Shown in pieces: positions 43,797 through 54,001 of a stretch of 64,000 nt of DNA. Under the pieces are notes generated by a model that saw only the letters and a list, made by a program, of their open reading frames with translations, made no database searches and was not told the origin of the DNA. The position numbers were made by a program, and so were the translations under genes. Numbering within the stretch: the first letter of the stretch is position 1; each line of letters starts with the position of its first letter. Location: positions 1-64,000 of the forward strand of contig NZ_JRUQ01000037.1 in NCBI RefSeq assembly GCF_000773975.1. Reading direction: 5' to 3'. This DNA comes from Erwinia typographi. GTDB taxonomy: Bacteria > Pseudomonadota > Gammaproteobacteria > Enterobacterales > Enterobacteriaceae.

Positions 43797-45224
43797 ATGA
43801 ATACCGTCATTGCACAACAAATTGCCGAACAGGGCGGCGTCGAAGCCTGGCTCCACGCTCAGCAGCATAAAAGCCTGCTGCGCTTTCTGACCTGTGGCAG
43901 CGTCGACGATGGCAAGAGCACGCTGATTGGCCGCCTGCTCCACGATACCCGTCAGATTTATGAAGATCAGCTCTCTTCGCTGCATAATGACAGCAAGCGT
44001 CACGGGACGCAGGGTGAAAAGCTGGATCTGGCGCTGCTGGTGGATGGCCTGCAGGCCGAACGCGAACAGGGCATCACTATTGATGTGGCCTACCGCTATT
44101 TCTCTACCGAAAAGCGCAAATTTATTATCGCCGACACGCCAGGGCACGAGCAGTACACCCGCAACATGGCGACCGGCGCTTCAACCTGCGATCTGGCTAT
44201 CCTGCTGATTGACGCGCGTAAAGGCGTGCTGGATCAGACTCGCCGCCACAGCTTTATCTCTACGCTGCTGGGCATCAAACACCTGATTGTAGCGATCAAT
44301 AAAATGGATCTGGTTGAGTACAGCGAAGCTACCTTCGAGCAGATCAAACAGGATTACCTGGACTTTGCCGGTCAGCTGCCAGCCGATCTCGATATCCGCT
44401 TTGTACCCCTGTCGGCGCTGGAAGGCGAAAATGTTGCCTCCCCAGGCGAGGCGATGAGCTGGTATACCGGCCCAACGCTGCTGGACGTGCTGGAGACGGT
44501 GGAAGTGCATCGCGTGGTGGAAAATCAGCCGATGCGTTTCCCGGTGCAGTACGTTAACCGGCCAAACCTGGATTTTCGTGGCTATGCCGGTACGCTGGCT
44601 TCGGGCCTGGTGACCGTCGGCCAGCGCGTCAAGGTGCTGCCTTCAGGCGTTGAATCCACCGTGGCCCGCATCGTCACCTTTGATGGCGATCTGGACGTGG
44701 CGCAGGCGGGTGAAGCGATTACCCTGGTGCTGAAGGATGAGATTGATATCAGCCGTGGCGACCTGCTGGTCGCCGCCGACGCCGTACTGAAGCCGGTGCA
44801 GGCCGCATTGGTCGACGTGGTATGGATGGCCGAGCAGCCGCTGGTGCCGGGCCAGAGCTACGATATTAAGATTGCCGGTAAGAAAACCCGCGCTCGAGTG
44901 GAGAAGATCCGCCATCAGGTTGAGATTAACAGCCTGGCTGAGCATGACACGGAGAGCCTGCCGCTGAACGGTATCGGCCTGGTCGACCTGACGTTTGATG
45001 AGCCGATGGTGCTGGATAACTATCAGGAAAACCCGGTTACCGGCGGGATGATCTTAATCGACCGCCTGAGCAACGTGACCGTAGGCGCTGGCATGGTCCG
45101 TGAGCCGCAGCATGATGTGCAACAGGATCGCGGTGATTTCAGCGCATTTGAGCTGGAGCTGAACGCGCTGGTTCGCCGTCACTTCCCGCACTGGGGCGCA
45201 CGCGATCTTCTGGGCGGCAAATAA
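43797..45224 (+). CDS. cysN: Sulfate adenylyltransferase GTPase subunit
   Basis: CysN is the EF-Tu-like GTPase whose GTP hydrolysis drives APS formation by CysD. The 475-aa protein (E. coli 475) shows the G motifs: [24 protein letters not shown] and INKMDLV, followed by two beta-barrel domains. It is 9 bp downstream of cysD. Confidence 0.97.
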   Translation: MNTVIAQQIAEQGGVEAWLHAQQHKSLLRFLTCGSVDDGKSTLIGRLLHDTRQIYEDQLSSLHNDSKRHGTQGEKLDLALLVDGLQAEREQGITIDVAYRYFSTEKRKFIIADTPGHEQYTRNMATGASTCDLAILLIDARKGVLDQTRRHSFISTLLGIKHLIVAINKMDLVEYSEATFEQIKQDYLDFAGQLPADLDIRFVPLSALEGENVASPGEAMSWYTGPTLLDVLETVEVHRVVENQPMRFPVQYVNRPNLDFRGYAGTLASGLVTVGQRVKVLPSGVESTVARIVTFDGDLDVAQAGEAITLVLKDEIDISRGDLLVAADAVLKPVQAALVDVVWMAEQPLVPGQSYDIKIAGKKTRARVEKIRHQVEINSLAEHDTESLPLNGIGLVDLTFDEPMVLDNYQENPVTGGMILIDRLSNVTVGAGMVREPQHDVQQDRGDFSAFELELNALVRRHFPHWGARDLLGGK

Positions 45225-45225
45225 G

Positions 45226-45834
45226 ATGGCGGCGGAACACGATGAAAACGTCATCTGGCATTCGCACGCGGTAACGCGTGCGCAGCGCGAGGAGCAGCAC
45301 GGACACAAAGGCGTGCTGCTGTGGTTTACCGGCCTCTCGGGCTCTGGAAAATCCACCGTGGCCGGCGCTGTCGAGCAGGCGCTGCACCAGCTGGGCGTCA
45401 GCACCTATCTGCTGGACGGGGACAATGTCCGCCACGGCCTGTGTCGTGATCTCGGCTTTAGTGATGATGACCGTAAAGAAAATATCCGCCGGGTGGGCGA
45501 AGTGGCCAGGCTGATGGTCGATGCCGGGCTGGTGGTGCTGAGCGCCTTTATCTCTCCTCACCGTGCGGAACGACAGATGGTGCGGGATATGCTGGGAGAA
45601 GGGCGTTTTATCGAGGTGTTTGTCGACACGCCGCTGGCGATCTGTGAAGCCCGCGATCCGAAAGGGCTGTACAAGAAGGCGCGGGCTGGCGAGCTGCGTA
45701 ATTTTACCGGTATTGATGGCGTTTATGAGGCGCCCGCGCAGGCTGAAATTCATCTTGATGGCGAGCAGGCGGTCCCCGCTCTGCTGGTACAGGTGCTGAA
45801 ACGGCTGCGCAGTGACGGCGTGATGACATCCTGA
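45226..45834 (+). CDS. cysC: Adenylyl-sulfate kinase
   Basis: CysC phosphorylates APS to PAPS, the substrate of CysH. The 202-aa protein has the P-loop GLSGSGKST, the APS-binding DGDNVRHGL, and [19 protein letters not shown]. It begins 1 bp after the cysN stop. In E. coli ygbE and ftsB follow; here a flagellar locus follows. Confidence 0.97.
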   Translation: MAAEHDENVIWHSHAVTRAQREEQHGHKGVLLWFTGLSGSGKSTVAGAVEQALHQLGVSTYLLDGDNVRHGLCRDLGFSDDDRKENIRRVGEVARLMVDAGLVVLSAFISPHRAERQMVRDMLGEGRFIEVFVDTPLAICEARDPKGLYKKARAGELRNFTGIDGVYEAPAQAEIHLDGEQAVPALLVQVLKRLRSDGVMTS

Positions 45835-45838
45835 AGTC

Positions 45839-45869
45839 AAAAAAAAAGAGCTTTCCCTGCGGAAAGCTC
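45839..45869 (-). terminator. Terminator of the flgMN transcript
   Basis: GAGCTTTCC (45848-45856) pairs perfectly with GGAAAGCTC (45861-45869). On the minus strand it is followed by nine T, so it terminates leftward transcription from flgM-flgN. The hairpin also lies just after cysC and may act on it weakly. Confidence 0.85.
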
Positions 45870-45893
45870 AAGAGGCACATAAAGACAAGTTGG

Positions 45894-46337
45894 CTAGATT
45901 TTAAGATTGCAGGCTCTGCCAGATAAAGAGGTCGTAGCCTGCCCCTTTGAGCCATACAACGTATTATTGATTCCTGCTTTAACAATGACTTCCTGCATTT
46001 CGCGAGACGTTTTCATATGTCTCTCCAGCAGCATACGATTTTTATGATTGATCTCATTTGAACGTATCACTACCTGGGTGATTTCATGCCAGCAGCTTGC
46101 CAGCCGGGGATGCCGCGCGTAAGGGGCCGCTATCGCCATCGCTCCTTCTTGTTGTTGCCGTTGCGCATCATGCCAGGCAACGGTGGATAATAAGCGGCTT
46201 TTTGCATCCGAAACCCTTTGTAGCGACACCGGATTAATCTTCAGTGCGCTAAGCTGGCTATTCTCTTCCTGCAAGGTGACCAGCAAACTCTCCAGCGTGC
46301 TCTGTAACGTCATCAACGTGGTGTGTAAGTTTTCCAT
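45894..46337 (-). CDS. flgN: Flagellar chaperone FlgN
   Basis: FlgN is the export chaperone for the hook-filament junction proteins FlgK and FlgL. The start at 46337 gives 147 aa (E. coli 138). Overall similarity is low, but the helical N-terminal half and the C-terminal NTLYGSKGQATTSLSGR block (E. coli has TLYGANGQT) identify the family, as does its place after flgM. The region is A+T-richer than the cys genes next to it. Confidence 0.85.
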   Translation of the reverse strand: MENLHTTLMTLQSTLESLLVTLQEENSQLSALKINPVSLQRVSDAKSRLLSTVAWHDAQRQQQEGAMAIAAPYARHPRLASCWHEITQVVIRSNEINHKNRMLLERHMKTSREMQEVIVKAGINNTLYGSKGQATTSLSGRACNLKI

Positions 46338-46351
46338 CGGGAACCCGTGAA

Positions 46352-46633
46352 TCAATAAACATCCCGCAACATAGCTTCCGCGATCTTATCGCTGTCGATC
46401 AGATACTCCCCTGAGGCGAGGGCCTGAGTCACTTGTTCTATGCGCTCAAAGTCCACATCCTGCGATGTGTCGCGCATGATATTGATCGCTTCGGCACTGA
46501 TTTTCACCGTGCTGCCTTTTTCGCTACTCTGAACCGGTTCTGCCGTCTGCGGCTGGGCTTTGCCAGGCAGCCTGAGATCGCGCTGGGCCAGGCTGGTGAT
46601 TTGCGAAGTGGGTTGTGCCCGTTCGATAGTCAT
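46352..46633 (-). CDS. flgM: Anti-sigma-28 factor FlgM
   Basis: FlgM holds sigma-28 (FliA) inactive until the hook is complete and it is exported. The start at 46633 follows GAGGATCACC and gives 93 aa; two further in-frame ATG codons lie 12 and 15 bp upstream. The N-terminal half is low-complexity, Q/S/T/P-rich, and the sigma-binding C-terminal half has VKISAEAINIM, DFERIEQVTQALASGEY and DSDKIAEAML, the FlgM pattern. It is paired here with its cognate fliA 13 kb away. Confidence 0.88.
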   Translation of the reverse strand: MTIERAQPTSQITSLAQRDLRLPGKAQPQTAEPVQSSEKGSTVKISAEAINIMRDTSQDVDFERIEQVTQALASGEYLIDSDKIAEAMLRDVY

Positions 46634-46676
46634 GGTGATCCTCATCATTTTGCTGTTATATCCGCCAATGCTAGTA

Positions 46677-46704
46677 ATAACGGTACAAAGCAGAAAAAAC
46701 TAAA
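46677..46704 (-). promoter_or_regulatory. Candidate sigma-28 promoter of flgM-flgN
   Basis: On the minus strand TTTAGTTT (46697-46704) agrees with six of eight bases of the sigma-28 -35 (TAAAGTTT), and ACCGTTAT (46677-46684) with five of eight of the -10 (GCCGATAA). Spacing is 12 instead of 11. flgM has such a class 3 promoter in relatives. Confidence 0.4.
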
Positions 46705-46705
46705 A

Positions 46706-47407
46706 TCAATTTACCGGATTAATTAGCACATCGCCGTTTTCGTTCACTTTTCCGGCAACGATTTTGCCTGAATTCAACCGCACCCGCAGCGTGCCGTGCT
46801 GCGTCGCATTGTCCAGCGCTTTCCCCTGGGCGCGGATCCTGAAGCCTTCACCGGTCGTGATCGCATCCACTTTTGCACCGCTCACCACTTTCCAGCGTTT
46901 GCGCAGCACATTTTCCGTCAGCGGCTGGCCGGACTGCATGTTGCGGGTAATGACAGCGCCAGTCACCGCGTTGGTGGAAAAGAGCAGCCCGCTGGGCAAA
47001 TGCTCCAGCGACCCCCTGCGAGGACGAATATCCTCTGAGGTCAGAACATGCCCTTTTTTTAGCGGCCGACTGGTGACCCAGTAGCTCCCTTCAGCCGCAA
47101 TATGAATCTGGATGAAACGTTTTTTTTCGCCGCAGCGTACGGCAACGCTGCGCTTGCCGGCAAGGCGGTTCCCCGCAGGCAGGGTTATGTCTGGCTTTTC
47201 ACATAGCGTAGCCAGCTGTTCAGGCGGCGTAAGGAGGGTAACGTGTTGCACAATATTATTACCTGACGCGCTGCTGGCGGTATTTAACATCCCGGCAATA
47301 CGAATCGTTAACGGATTTATAACCGGCGTTTTAGCATGGGATATCATGGTATTTACTATCAGTAACAGTATGCTAATAATCAAAAATAAGACTCGCGGCG
47401 TTGCCAT
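46706..47407 (-). CDS. flgA: Flagellar P-ring assembly chaperone FlgA
   Basis: FlgA is the periplasmic chaperone needed for P-ring assembly from FlgI. The start at 47407 gives 233 aa with a Sec signal peptide ending in ISHA; an ATG 12 bp upstream is possible, and the frame is open to 47572. The C-terminal SAF domain is clear: SRPLKKGHVLTSEDIRPRRG, RNMQSGQPLTENVLR, and KVNENGDVLINPV at the end. The N-terminal part is divergent. It is divergent from flgB, as in E. coli. Confidence 0.88.
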   Translation of the reverse strand: MATPRVLFLIISILLLIVNTMISHAKTPVINPLTIRIAGMLNTASSASGNNIVQHVTLLTPPEQLATLCEKPDITLPAGNRLAGKRSVAVRCGEKKRFIQIHIAAEGSYWVTSRPLKKGHVLTSEDIRPRRGSLEHLPSGLLFSTNAVTGAVITRNMQSGQPLTENVLRKRWKVVSGAKVDAITTGEGFRIRAQGKALDNATQHGTLRVRLNSGKIVAGKVNENGDVLINPVN

Positions 47408-47663
47408 ACTCAACAGCATCCTGAAAGAAAGATAAACAGTAAATATTCCGATGAGAGATAAGTATACAGGAGAGGAGAAGTAAACAATGTGGTTTGAAAC
47501 GCGCATTTTTGAGGCTATATGTATCGTTAGCCGGTTAATAACGCCAGAAAAAATTAAGCCGTGAAATGCCACTGTATTTGTGCTGACTTTGCAGTTTAAA
47601 AAAATGCCTTCTGCACGTAGACTGATCTCATGATTTGTTAAAAGGGAGCGTTAAGGATAAATC
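47408..47663. promoter_or_regulatory. Divergent flgA/flgB regulatory region
   Basis: This 256-bp gap should hold the class 2 promoters of flgAMN and of flgB-J, activated by FlhDC. AACGCCAGAAAAAATT (47540-47555) resembles an FlhDC half-site, and CTGTATTTGTGCTGAC (47572-47587) is a weak inverted counterpart. The 16-bp gap between them is wider than the usual 10-12, so the assignment is tentative. Confidence 0.35.
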
Positions 47664-48077
47664 ATGCTTGATAAGCTAGATAATGATTTACGATTTCAGC
47701 AGGAAGCGCTAAAACTCCTCAATCACCGTCAGGAAATATTAGCTTCTAATATTGCTAATGCCGATACGCCAGGCTATATGGCCCGGGATATCGATTTTTC
47801 ACAATCACTTAAAAATGTATTAGAGCAACAGAAAAATGTCGCCGGGCCATTAACGTTGAATATGACTTCCAGTCGTCATATTAAAGCGGAGGCTGCCCCC
47901 TTTGCCAACAGTGAATTGCTTTATCGTGTTCCCGATCAGCCCTCCGCGGATGGTAATACGGTAGATATGGATCGCGAGCGCGTTAATTTTGCTGATAACT
48001 CGGTTAAATATCAGTCCAACTTAACTTTTCTCGGCGCGCAATTTAAAAGCATGATGACCGTCCTCAGCCAGGGATAA
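47664..48077 (+). CDS. flgB: Flagellar proximal rod protein FlgB
   Basis: FlgB is the proximal rod subunit. The 137-aa product (E. coli 138) has the rod/hook family N-terminal motif [22 protein letters not shown] (cited here in part: IANADTPGY) and the C-terminal KYQSNLTFL heptad region. It is first in flgBCDEFGHIJ, preceded by AAGGAT. Confidence 0.95.
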   Translation: MLDKLDNDLRFQQEALKLLNHRQEILASNIANADTPGYMARDIDFSQSLKNVLEQQKNVAGPLTLNMTSSRHIKAEAAPFANSELLYRVPDQPSADGNTVDMDRERVNFADNSVKYQSNLTFLGAQFKSMMTVLSQG

Positions 48078-48085
48078 GGATAGTA

Positions 48086-48481
48086 ATGTCAATTTTCAAT
48101 GTATTTGATATTTCAGGTTCGGCGATGCGCGCACAGTCGCAGCGACTTAATGTCAGCGCCAGCAATATGGCCAACGCAGAAAGCGTTACCAGCGCGGATG
48201 GTCAGCCCTATCGGGCGAAGCACGTCATTTTTCAAAGCAGCAGCCAGGGGATCGGCGGCGTCCATGTCAGTGAAGTGGTTGAGAGCCAGTCTGAGGGCAA
48301 GCTGGTCTATGAGCCGGGTAATCCGCTGGCGAACGATAAAGGCTATGTGCGGATGCCGGATATCGACGTGATAGGTGAAATGGTCAATACCATCTCAGCC
48401 TCTCGCAGCTATCAGGCCAATGTTGAGGTGATGAATACGGCGAAATCACTGATGCTGAAAACCCTGACGTTAGGCCAGTAA
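48086..48481 (+). CDS. flgC: Flagellar proximal rod protein FlgC
   Basis: FlgC is a proximal rod subunit. The 131-aa protein has the N-terminal motif [13 protein letters not shown] and the C-terminal helix [24 protein letters not shown] (in part [15 protein letters not shown]). E. coli FlgC is 134 aa. It follows flgB by 8 bp. Confidence 0.95.
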   Translation: MSIFNVFDISGSAMRAQSQRLNVSASNMANAESVTSADGQPYRAKHVIFQSSSQGIGGVHVSEVVESQSEGKLVYEPGNPLANDKGYVRMPDIDVIGEMVNTISASRSYQANVEVMNTAKSLMLKTLTLGQ

Positions 48482-48492
48482 GGAGCAGTGAC

Positions 48493-49209
48493 ATGGCAGT
48501 TTCAGCGGTAATGAACAGCACGACACAGTCAGGCAGCGTCGCGAAAACAACCAGCGGCGAAAGTACCTCCTCCTCAGGAGGGGTGGGGATGGGGTCCAGC
48601 GTTGACGAGTTAATGAATAATTTTATGACGCTGCTGGTTGCCCAGATGCAAAACCAGGACCCGACTAATCCGATGGATAACAATCAGCTGACCACGCAGC
48701 TGGCGCAGTTCAATACGGCGGCAGGCGTTCAGCAGTTGAACGGCACCTTAAACGGCGTGGGGATGCTGGTCACCAGTATGCAGCAGATGAATGCCGCCGA
48801 CTGGGTAGGACGTCATGTGCTGATTGAGGGCGACTCCGTAGTTTCTACCGCGGAAGATGGCAATAAAGAGTTTGCCTTCTCGGTAAACAGCGGCGTCGAC
48901 AAAGTGACGGTGACCTTAACGGACAGCGCGGGCAATGCTTATACCGCCGAGCTGAATGAGGTGAAAGCGGGGGTGAATAAATATTCCCTGTCCGATCTGA
49001 GCAATTTCCAGCCAGCCGATCCTCGCGACATGGATGGCGCCAGCTTCACGGTAACTTACGCTGCCGTCAATGACGATGGCTCTAAACCTGAAATCACCGC
49101 CCTGAAAAAAGCCAAAGTTGAAGGCGTCTCCTTTACCCAATCCGGCGCGGAACTTCAGCTGGGCCTGGACGGTACTGCGTCACTGGGCGAAGTTTACATG
49201 ATTGAGTAA
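48493..49209 (+). CDS. flgD: Flagellar hook-capping protein FlgD
   Basis: FlgD caps the growing hook and promotes FlgE polymerisation. The 238-aa protein (E. coli 231) has the N-terminal export/cap region LLVAQMQNQDPTNPMDNNQL (shortened) followed by a tudor-like/FnIII hybrid domain. It lies between flgC and flgE. Confidence 0.94.
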   Translation: MAVSAVMNSTTQSGSVAKTTSGESTSSSGGVGMGSSVDELMNNFMTLLVAQMQNQDPTNPMDNNQLTTQLAQFNTAAGVQQLNGTLNGVGMLVTSMQQMNAADWVGRHVLIEGDSVVSTAEDGNKEFAFSVNSGVDKVTVTLTDSAGNAYTAELNEVKAGVNKYSLSDLSNFQPADPRDMDGASFTVTYAAVNDDGSKPEITALKKAKVEGVSFTQSGAELQLGLDGTASLGEVYMIE

Positions 49210-49254
49210 CCCCCACAACGCTGTTTTACACATTTAATACTTAGGGAAAAAGTA

Positions 49255-50478
49255 ATGAGTTTTTCACAAGGTCTTAGTGGCTTAAATGCTGCTTTATCGG
49301 CTCTGGACGTGGTGGGTAATAACATCGCCAACTCGCAGACCGTAGGGTTCAAATCTGGTTCTATCGCTTTCGCGGATGTCTTTGCCGGTTCACAGATTGG
49401 CATGGGCGTTCAGGTTTCCTCCGTTAATCAGAACTTCAGCGATGGGGTGCTGGGGCAGGGCAATACCAGCCTGGATATGGGGATTCAGGGCAACGGTTTC
49501 TTCCGTCTGACCGATGAAGCCGGACGGGCCTTTTACAGCCGTAACGGCCAGTTCAAAACCGATGCTAACGGCTACATCATCAATAATCAGAATATGTTCT
49601 TAACCGGCTATCAGGCTACCGGTACGCCGCCGTCTATCCAGGCCGGCGCGGCTATTGGCCCGATTCAGATCCCAACCGGCGAGATGATGGCGAAAGCCTC
49701 TGACAGCGGCACCATGCGCGGCAACCTCGATTCCGGCACCGAAGTGGTTGATCAGACCGCAAACCCGTTCGATCCCTCTGACGCCAACAGCTACAGTTCG
49801 GTTAACCAGGTGACCGCTTATGACAGCCTCGGCAATGAGCATACGGTCAACGTTTATTTCGTTAAAACCGGCGATAACACCTGGAAAGCCTACTCCAGCG
49901 ACACCACCTCTCCGGCTACGGCGGGCGGTGACGTCACCTATGGTGAGCTGGACCTGACGTTTGATGCTTCCGGCCAGCTGACGACCACTCCCGCTTCGTT
50001 GAACGTGCAGAGCGACAGCTGGAAAGGAGCCAATCCGCTGGACTTTAATCTGAATATGGCCGGGATGACTCAGCAGGCTACCGAAACCGCCATGTCCAGC
50101 CCGTCCACTAACGGCTATCCGCCGGGACTGATGAACGGCTACACCGTCGGGGATGGCGGCCAGATCATCGCGTCTTATGATAACGGCGAAAAGCAGATTC
50201 TGGGCCAGGTCGTGCTGAGCAACTTTACCAATCCGGGCGGCCTTTCCTCTTCCGGCAACAACTGCTGGCAGGAGACGCCAGAATCAGGGCAGCCGGTTGA
50301 AGGCCTGGCCGGTACAGGCAACCTCGGTAGCCTGTACGGCAACAAGCTGGAGGCGTCGAATGTGGATCTGAGCAAAGAGATGGTCAGTATGATCATTTAT
50401 CAGCGCAACTATCAGTCCAACTCCCAGACGATTAAAACCCAGTCTGAGCTGTTGCAGACGCTCGTCAACCTGCGTTAA
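49255..50478 (+). CDS. flgE: Flagellar hook protein FlgE
   Basis: FlgE forms the hook. The 407-aa protein (E. coli 402) has the N-terminal LDVVGNNIANSQTVGFKSG, the IQGNGFFRL block, the variable surface domains in the middle, and the C-terminal SKEMVSMIIYQRNYQSNSQ (in part). AGGGAAAAAGT precedes the start. Confidence 0.96.
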   Translation: MSFSQGLSGLNAALSALDVVGNNIANSQTVGFKSGSIAFADVFAGSQIGMGVQVSSVNQNFSDGVLGQGNTSLDMGIQGNGFFRLTDEAGRAFYSRNGQFKTDANGYIINNQNMFLTGYQATGTPPSIQAGAAIGPIQIPTGEMMAKASDSGTMRGNLDSGTEVVDQTANPFDPSDANSYSSVNQVTAYDSLGNEHTVNVYFVKTGDNTWKAYSSDTTSPATAGGDVTYGELDLTFDASGQLTTTPASLNVQSDSWKGANPLDFNLNMAGMTQQATETAMSSPSTNGYPPGLMNGYTVGDGGQIIASYDNGEKQILGQVVLSNFTNPGGLSSSGNNCWQETPESGQPVEGLAGTGNLGSLYGNKLEASNVDLSKEMVSMIIYQRNYQSNSQTIKTQSELLQTLVNLR

Positions 50479-50489
50479 GGATTCATCGT

Positions 50490-51245
50490 ATGGATCATGC
50501 CATCTATACCGCGTTGGGGGCAGCGAACGCCTCGCTCAACCGACAGGCCGTTACCGCCAACAACCTGGCGAACGTTTCCACCAGCGGCTTTCGTGCACAG
50601 GTCGCCGCATTTCGCGCGGTAGCGGTGGAGGGGGACTCAATACCAACCAGGACGCTGGTGACGGCGTCCACCCCCTACAACGACTACAGCGTTGGCACGA
50701 TTAATACCACCGGGCGGTCGCTGGACGTGGCGCTGCCGCAGGATGGCTGGCTGGCGGTTCAGATGTCGGATGGCCGGGAAGCCTATACCCGCAACGGCAA
50801 CATCGAAATCGACAGTGAAGGAGCGCTGACCGTTCGCGGTTTGCCACTACTCGGCGATGGCGGCCCGATTGCTGCGCCGCCTCAGGCGCAGCTAACCATC
50901 GCGCCAGATGGATCCATCACCGCGCTGGGCGCCGGGGATGAACCCTCTGCGCTGGCGCTGGTAGGTAAGATCAAAATAGTTAATGCCGGACCCTATACGT
51001 TACAAAACGGCGACGATGGCCTGTTTCACGTTACCGCCAGCGCGGCGGCTGAAAGGGGGGAAACGCTGCCCGCCGATCTTCAGATGAAGCTCACGCCTGG
51101 CGCGCTGGAAAGCAGCAACGTCAGCCCAGTGAAATCAATGGTCGAAATGATCGCCAATGCCCGTGGCTTTGATATGAATATGAAGATCATTTCTGCGGTG
51201 GACGACAACGAGAAAAAATCTAATCAGCTACTGAACTTAGGTTAA
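50490..51245 (+). CDS. flgF: Flagellar rod protein FlgF
   Basis: FlgF is a rod subunit. The 251-aa protein (E. coli 251) starts [19 protein letters not shown], has [15 protein letters not shown] and the C-terminal helix [16 protein letters not shown]. It follows flgE by 11 bp. Confidence 0.95.
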   Translation: MDHAIYTALGAANASLNRQAVTANNLANVSTSGFRAQVAAFRAVAVEGDSIPTRTLVTASTPYNDYSVGTINTTGRSLDVALPQDGWLAVQMSDGREAYTRNGNIEIDSEGALTVRGLPLLGDGGPIAAPPQAQLTIAPDGSITALGAGDEPSALALVGKIKIVNAGPYTLQNGDDGLFHVTASAAAERGETLPADLQMKLTPGALESSNVSPVKSMVEMIANARGFDMNMKIISAVDDNEKKSNQLLNLG

Positions 51246-51268
51246 TTCTCAGCAAGGAGAGAGTCGTT

Positions 51269-52051
51269 ATGATCCGTTCTTTATGGATTGCTAAAACTGG
51301 TCTGGAAGCTCAGCAGACCAATATGGATGTGATATCCAACAACCTCGCTAACGTCAGTACTAATGGTTTTAAACGTCAGCGGGCAGTATTTGAAGATTTA
51401 CTGTATCAAACGCTACGCCAGCCGGGCGCTCAGTCTTCTGAACAAACCACTATTCCCTCTGGCTTACAGCTGGGCACCGGCGTGAGGCCTGTCGCCACCG
51501 AGCGCATTCACAGCCAGGGCGGTCTGACTCAGACCAATAACAGTAAGGATGTGGCGATTCAGGGGGAAGGCTTTTTCCAGGTGCTATTGCCTGATGGCAG
51601 CACAGGATATACCCGCGATGGCTCGTTCCAGTTCGACCAGAATGGGCAGTTGGTTACCGCCAACGGCTATCAGATCCAACCGGCTATTTCTATCCCTCAG
51701 GATGCGCAAACGTTGACGGTGGGCAATGATGGCATTGTCAGCGTGACGATTGCCGGACAGACCGCGCCGCAGCAGGTAGGCCAGTTGACCTTAAGCTCGT
51801 TTATCAATAATTCCGGGCTGGAAAGCATAGGTGAGAATTTGTATCGCGAAACGCAATCTTCCGGTGCGCCAAATGAGTCAACGCCCGGTCTGAACGGCAC
51901 CGGGACGCTGAAGCAAGGCTATGTTGAAACCTCCAACGTTAACGTGGCCGAAGAGCTGGTCAATATGATCCAGACTCAGCGCGCCTACGAAATTAACAGC
52001 AAAGCGGTTTCAACCTCCGATCAGATGCTGCAACGTCTGTCTCAACTCTAA
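51269..52051 (+). CDS. flgG: Flagellar distal rod protein FlgG
   Basis: FlgG forms the distal rod. The 260-aa length is identical to E. coli. [38 protein letters not shown] and the C-terminal [17 protein letters not shown] are diagnostic. A strong ribosome-binding site (AAGGAGAG) precedes it. Confidence 0.97.
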   Translation: MIRSLWIAKTGLEAQQTNMDVISNNLANVSTNGFKRQRAVFEDLLYQTLRQPGAQSSEQTTIPSGLQLGTGVRPVATERIHSQGGLTQTNNSKDVAIQGEGFFQVLLPDGSTGYTRDGSFQFDQNGQLVTANGYQIQPAISIPQDAQTLTVGNDGIVSVTIAGQTAPQQVGQLTLSSFINNSGLESIGENLYRETQSSGAPNESTPGLNGTGTLKQGYVETSNVNVAEELVNMIQTQRAYEINSKAVSTSDQMLQRLSQL

Positions 52052-52063
52052 TCATTGCCCTGA

Positions 52064-52087
52064 CCCCGGCTTGGTATCAAGCCGGGG
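52064..52087 (+). terminator. Strong stem-loop between flgG and flgH
   Basis: CCCCGGCTTG (52064-52073) pairs perfectly with CAAGCCGGGG (52078-52087) around GTAT, within the longest gap of the flgB-J run. No T-run follows, so it may limit read-through or stabilise the upstream mRNA rather than end transcription. Confidence 0.55.
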
Positions 52088-52174
52088 CGTAACCGATTTC
52101 ACCCTGGTGTAAACATGAAAAAGACCCTCTGCTCAGGGAAATGTGCTGAGAGTAACGACGTCAGTAATACGCTG

Positions 52175-52873
52175 ATGAAAGGACTTGTTAAAAGCCAGCG
52201 GTTCGCCGTGATGCTGACATTTTTACTGTCTGGCTGTGCTTACTTACCCCACAAACCACTGGTAGCGGGAGCTACCACGGCCAGCCCGATGCAGATTGAC
52301 CAACCTGAGGTCACGCACGGCTCTATTTTCCAGAGCGGGCAGCTGATGAACTATGGTTATCAGCCGATGTTTGAAGATCGGCGCCCAAGAAACGTTGGCG
52401 ATACGCTGACGATCATTTTGCAGGAAAACGTCAGCGCCAGTAAAAGCTCGTCAGCCAACGCCTCGCGCGATGCGAAGAGCGGATTATCGTTTGAAACCGT
52501 CCCCAAGCTTCTTTCCGGCCTGTTTGGCGGCGACAAAGCCAATACCTCCATTAACGGCAATAACGACTTTTCCGGCAAGGGCGGGGCCGCCGCTAAAAAT
52601 ACCTTCAGCGGAACGATTACCGTCACGGTGAATCAGGTACTGGCTAACGGTAATCTGAATGTGGTTGGAGAAAAGCAGATCGCCATCAATCAGGGAACTG
52701 AATTCATCCGCTTTTCCGGGGTAGTCAATCCGCGCACGATCAGCGGCAACAATGCGGTTGTCTCTACCTTAGTGTCGGATGCCCGGATTGAATACGTCGG
52801 CAACGGTTATATCAATGAGTCGCAGCAGATGGGCTGGTTGCAGCGTTTCTTCCTTAATATCTCTCCTTTTTGA
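52175..52873 (+). CDS. flgH: Flagellar L-ring lipoprotein FlgH
   Basis: FlgH builds the L-ring in the outer membrane. From the ATG at 52175 the product is 232 aa, the E. coli length, with a lipoprotein signal ending in LLSGC (Cys21). [20 protein letters not shown] and the C-terminal [20 protein letters not shown] (each in part) are diagnostic. The frame opens earlier at 52115 with a somewhat better ribosome-binding site, which would add 20 residues before the signal peptide; the start is therefore not certain. Confidence 0.93.
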   Translation: MKGLVKSQRFAVMLTFLLSGCAYLPHKPLVAGATTASPMQIDQPEVTHGSIFQSGQLMNYGYQPMFEDRRPRNVGDTLTIILQENVSASKSSSANASRDAKSGLSFETVPKLLSGLFGGDKANTSINGNNDFSGKGGAAAKNTFSGTITVTVNQVLANGNLNVVGEKQIAINQGTEFIRFSGVVNPRTISGNNAVVSTLVSDARIEYVGNGYINESQQMGWLQRFFLNISPF

Positions 52874-54001
52874 ATGAAAACAATGAAGACATCCTCACTC
52901 GTATTAATCCTGGGACTGGTGTTCACCAGCCTGGGGGGATTCCTGCCTGCGGCTCATGGCGAACGAATTCGTGATTTAACCTCGATCCAGGGCATCCGCA
53001 GTAATACGGTGATGGGCTATGGATTAGTGGTGGGGCTGGACGGCACGGGAGATCAGACCATGCAAACGCCGTTCACCACCCAGAGCCTGAACAACATGCT
53101 GTCGCAGCTTGGCATCACCGTGCCGGCGGGCACCAATATGCAGCTGAAAAACGTTGCGGCGGTGATAGTGACCGCTGAGCTGCCGCCTTTTTCCCGACCC
53201 GGCGAGAAAATCGACGTCGTGGTGTCGTCAATGGGTAATGCCAAAAGTCTTCGCGGCGGCACGCTACTGATGACGCCGCTTAAAGGCGTGGATAATCAGA
53301 TTTACGCGCTGGCGCAGGGCAACCTGTTGGTTTCCGGCGCGGGCGCGCAGGGGGGAGGAAGCAGCGTGCAGGTTAACCAGTTGAACGGCGCTCGTATCAG
53401 CGGCGGCGCCACGATTGAGCGCGACGTGCCAATGAACTACAGCGAACAGTCCACGCTCAAGCTCCAGTTGCATAATGAAGATTTTGGCGTGGCGCAGCAA
53501 ATTAGCGATGAAATTAACCGCCGCTTGGGCCAGAACGTGGCCGAGGCGGAAGATGCCCGGGTGATTACTCTTTCGGCGCCGCTCAGCCGGGCCGCACGCG
53601 TGCGTTTTCTGGCTACGGTGCAGGATATTCCGATCAATGTAGGGGCGACGGATGCCAGAGTCATTATCAACTCCCGCACCGGTTCAATCGTGATGAACCG
53701 TCATGTCAAACTTGATTTCTGTGCGGTGGCGCAGGGCGATCTGACCGTTGAGGTTGCGGCGAATAATACGATCAGCCAGCCAGATACGCCGCTTGCCGGT
53801 GGTCAGACGGTGGTTGCTCCCGGCGCCGATGTCTCGGTGCGGGATGAGGGCGGGGCATTGCATCGGGTGAACACCAGTACCGACCTTAACAAGGTAATCC
53901 GGGCATTGAACCAGCTTGGCGCAACGCCGAACGATCTGATGGCGATTCTGCAATCGATGAAAAGCGCTGGCTGCCTGCGCGCCAGGCTGGAGATTAACTG
54001 A
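52874..54001 (+). CDS. flgI: Flagellar P-ring protein FlgI
   Basis: FlgI forms the periplasmic P-ring around the rod. The 375-aa precursor (E. coli 365) has a Sec signal peptide ending in AAHG, then [15 protein letters not shown], the family N terminus of the mature protein. It starts directly after the flgH stop; an ATG 9 bp further in is the alternative start. Its stop overlaps the flgJ start. Confidence 0.96.
   Translation: MKTMKTSSLVLILGLVFTSLGGFLPAAHGERIRDLTSIQGIRSNTVMGYGLVVGLDGTGDQTMQTPFTTQSLNNMLSQLGITVPAGTNMQLKNVAAVIVTAELPPFSRPGEKIDVVVSSMGNAKSLRGGTLLMTPLKGVDNQIYALAQGNLLVSGAGAQGGGSSVQVNQLNGARISGGATIERDVPMNYSEQSTLKLQLHNEDFGVAQQISDEINRRLGQNVAEAEDARVITLSAPLSRAARVRFLATVQDIPINVGATDARVIINSRTGSIVMNRHVKLDFCAVAQGDLTVEVAANNTISQPDTPLAGGQTVVAPGADVSVRDEGGALHRVNTSTDLNKVIRALNQLGATPNDLMAILQSMKSAGCLRARLEIN

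Noticed and set aside
45835-45893. An attachment site or integrase remnant at the cysC-flgN border
   Set aside because: The 59-bp gap holds only the flgMN terminator; no tRNA end, direct repeat or recombinase fragment was found.
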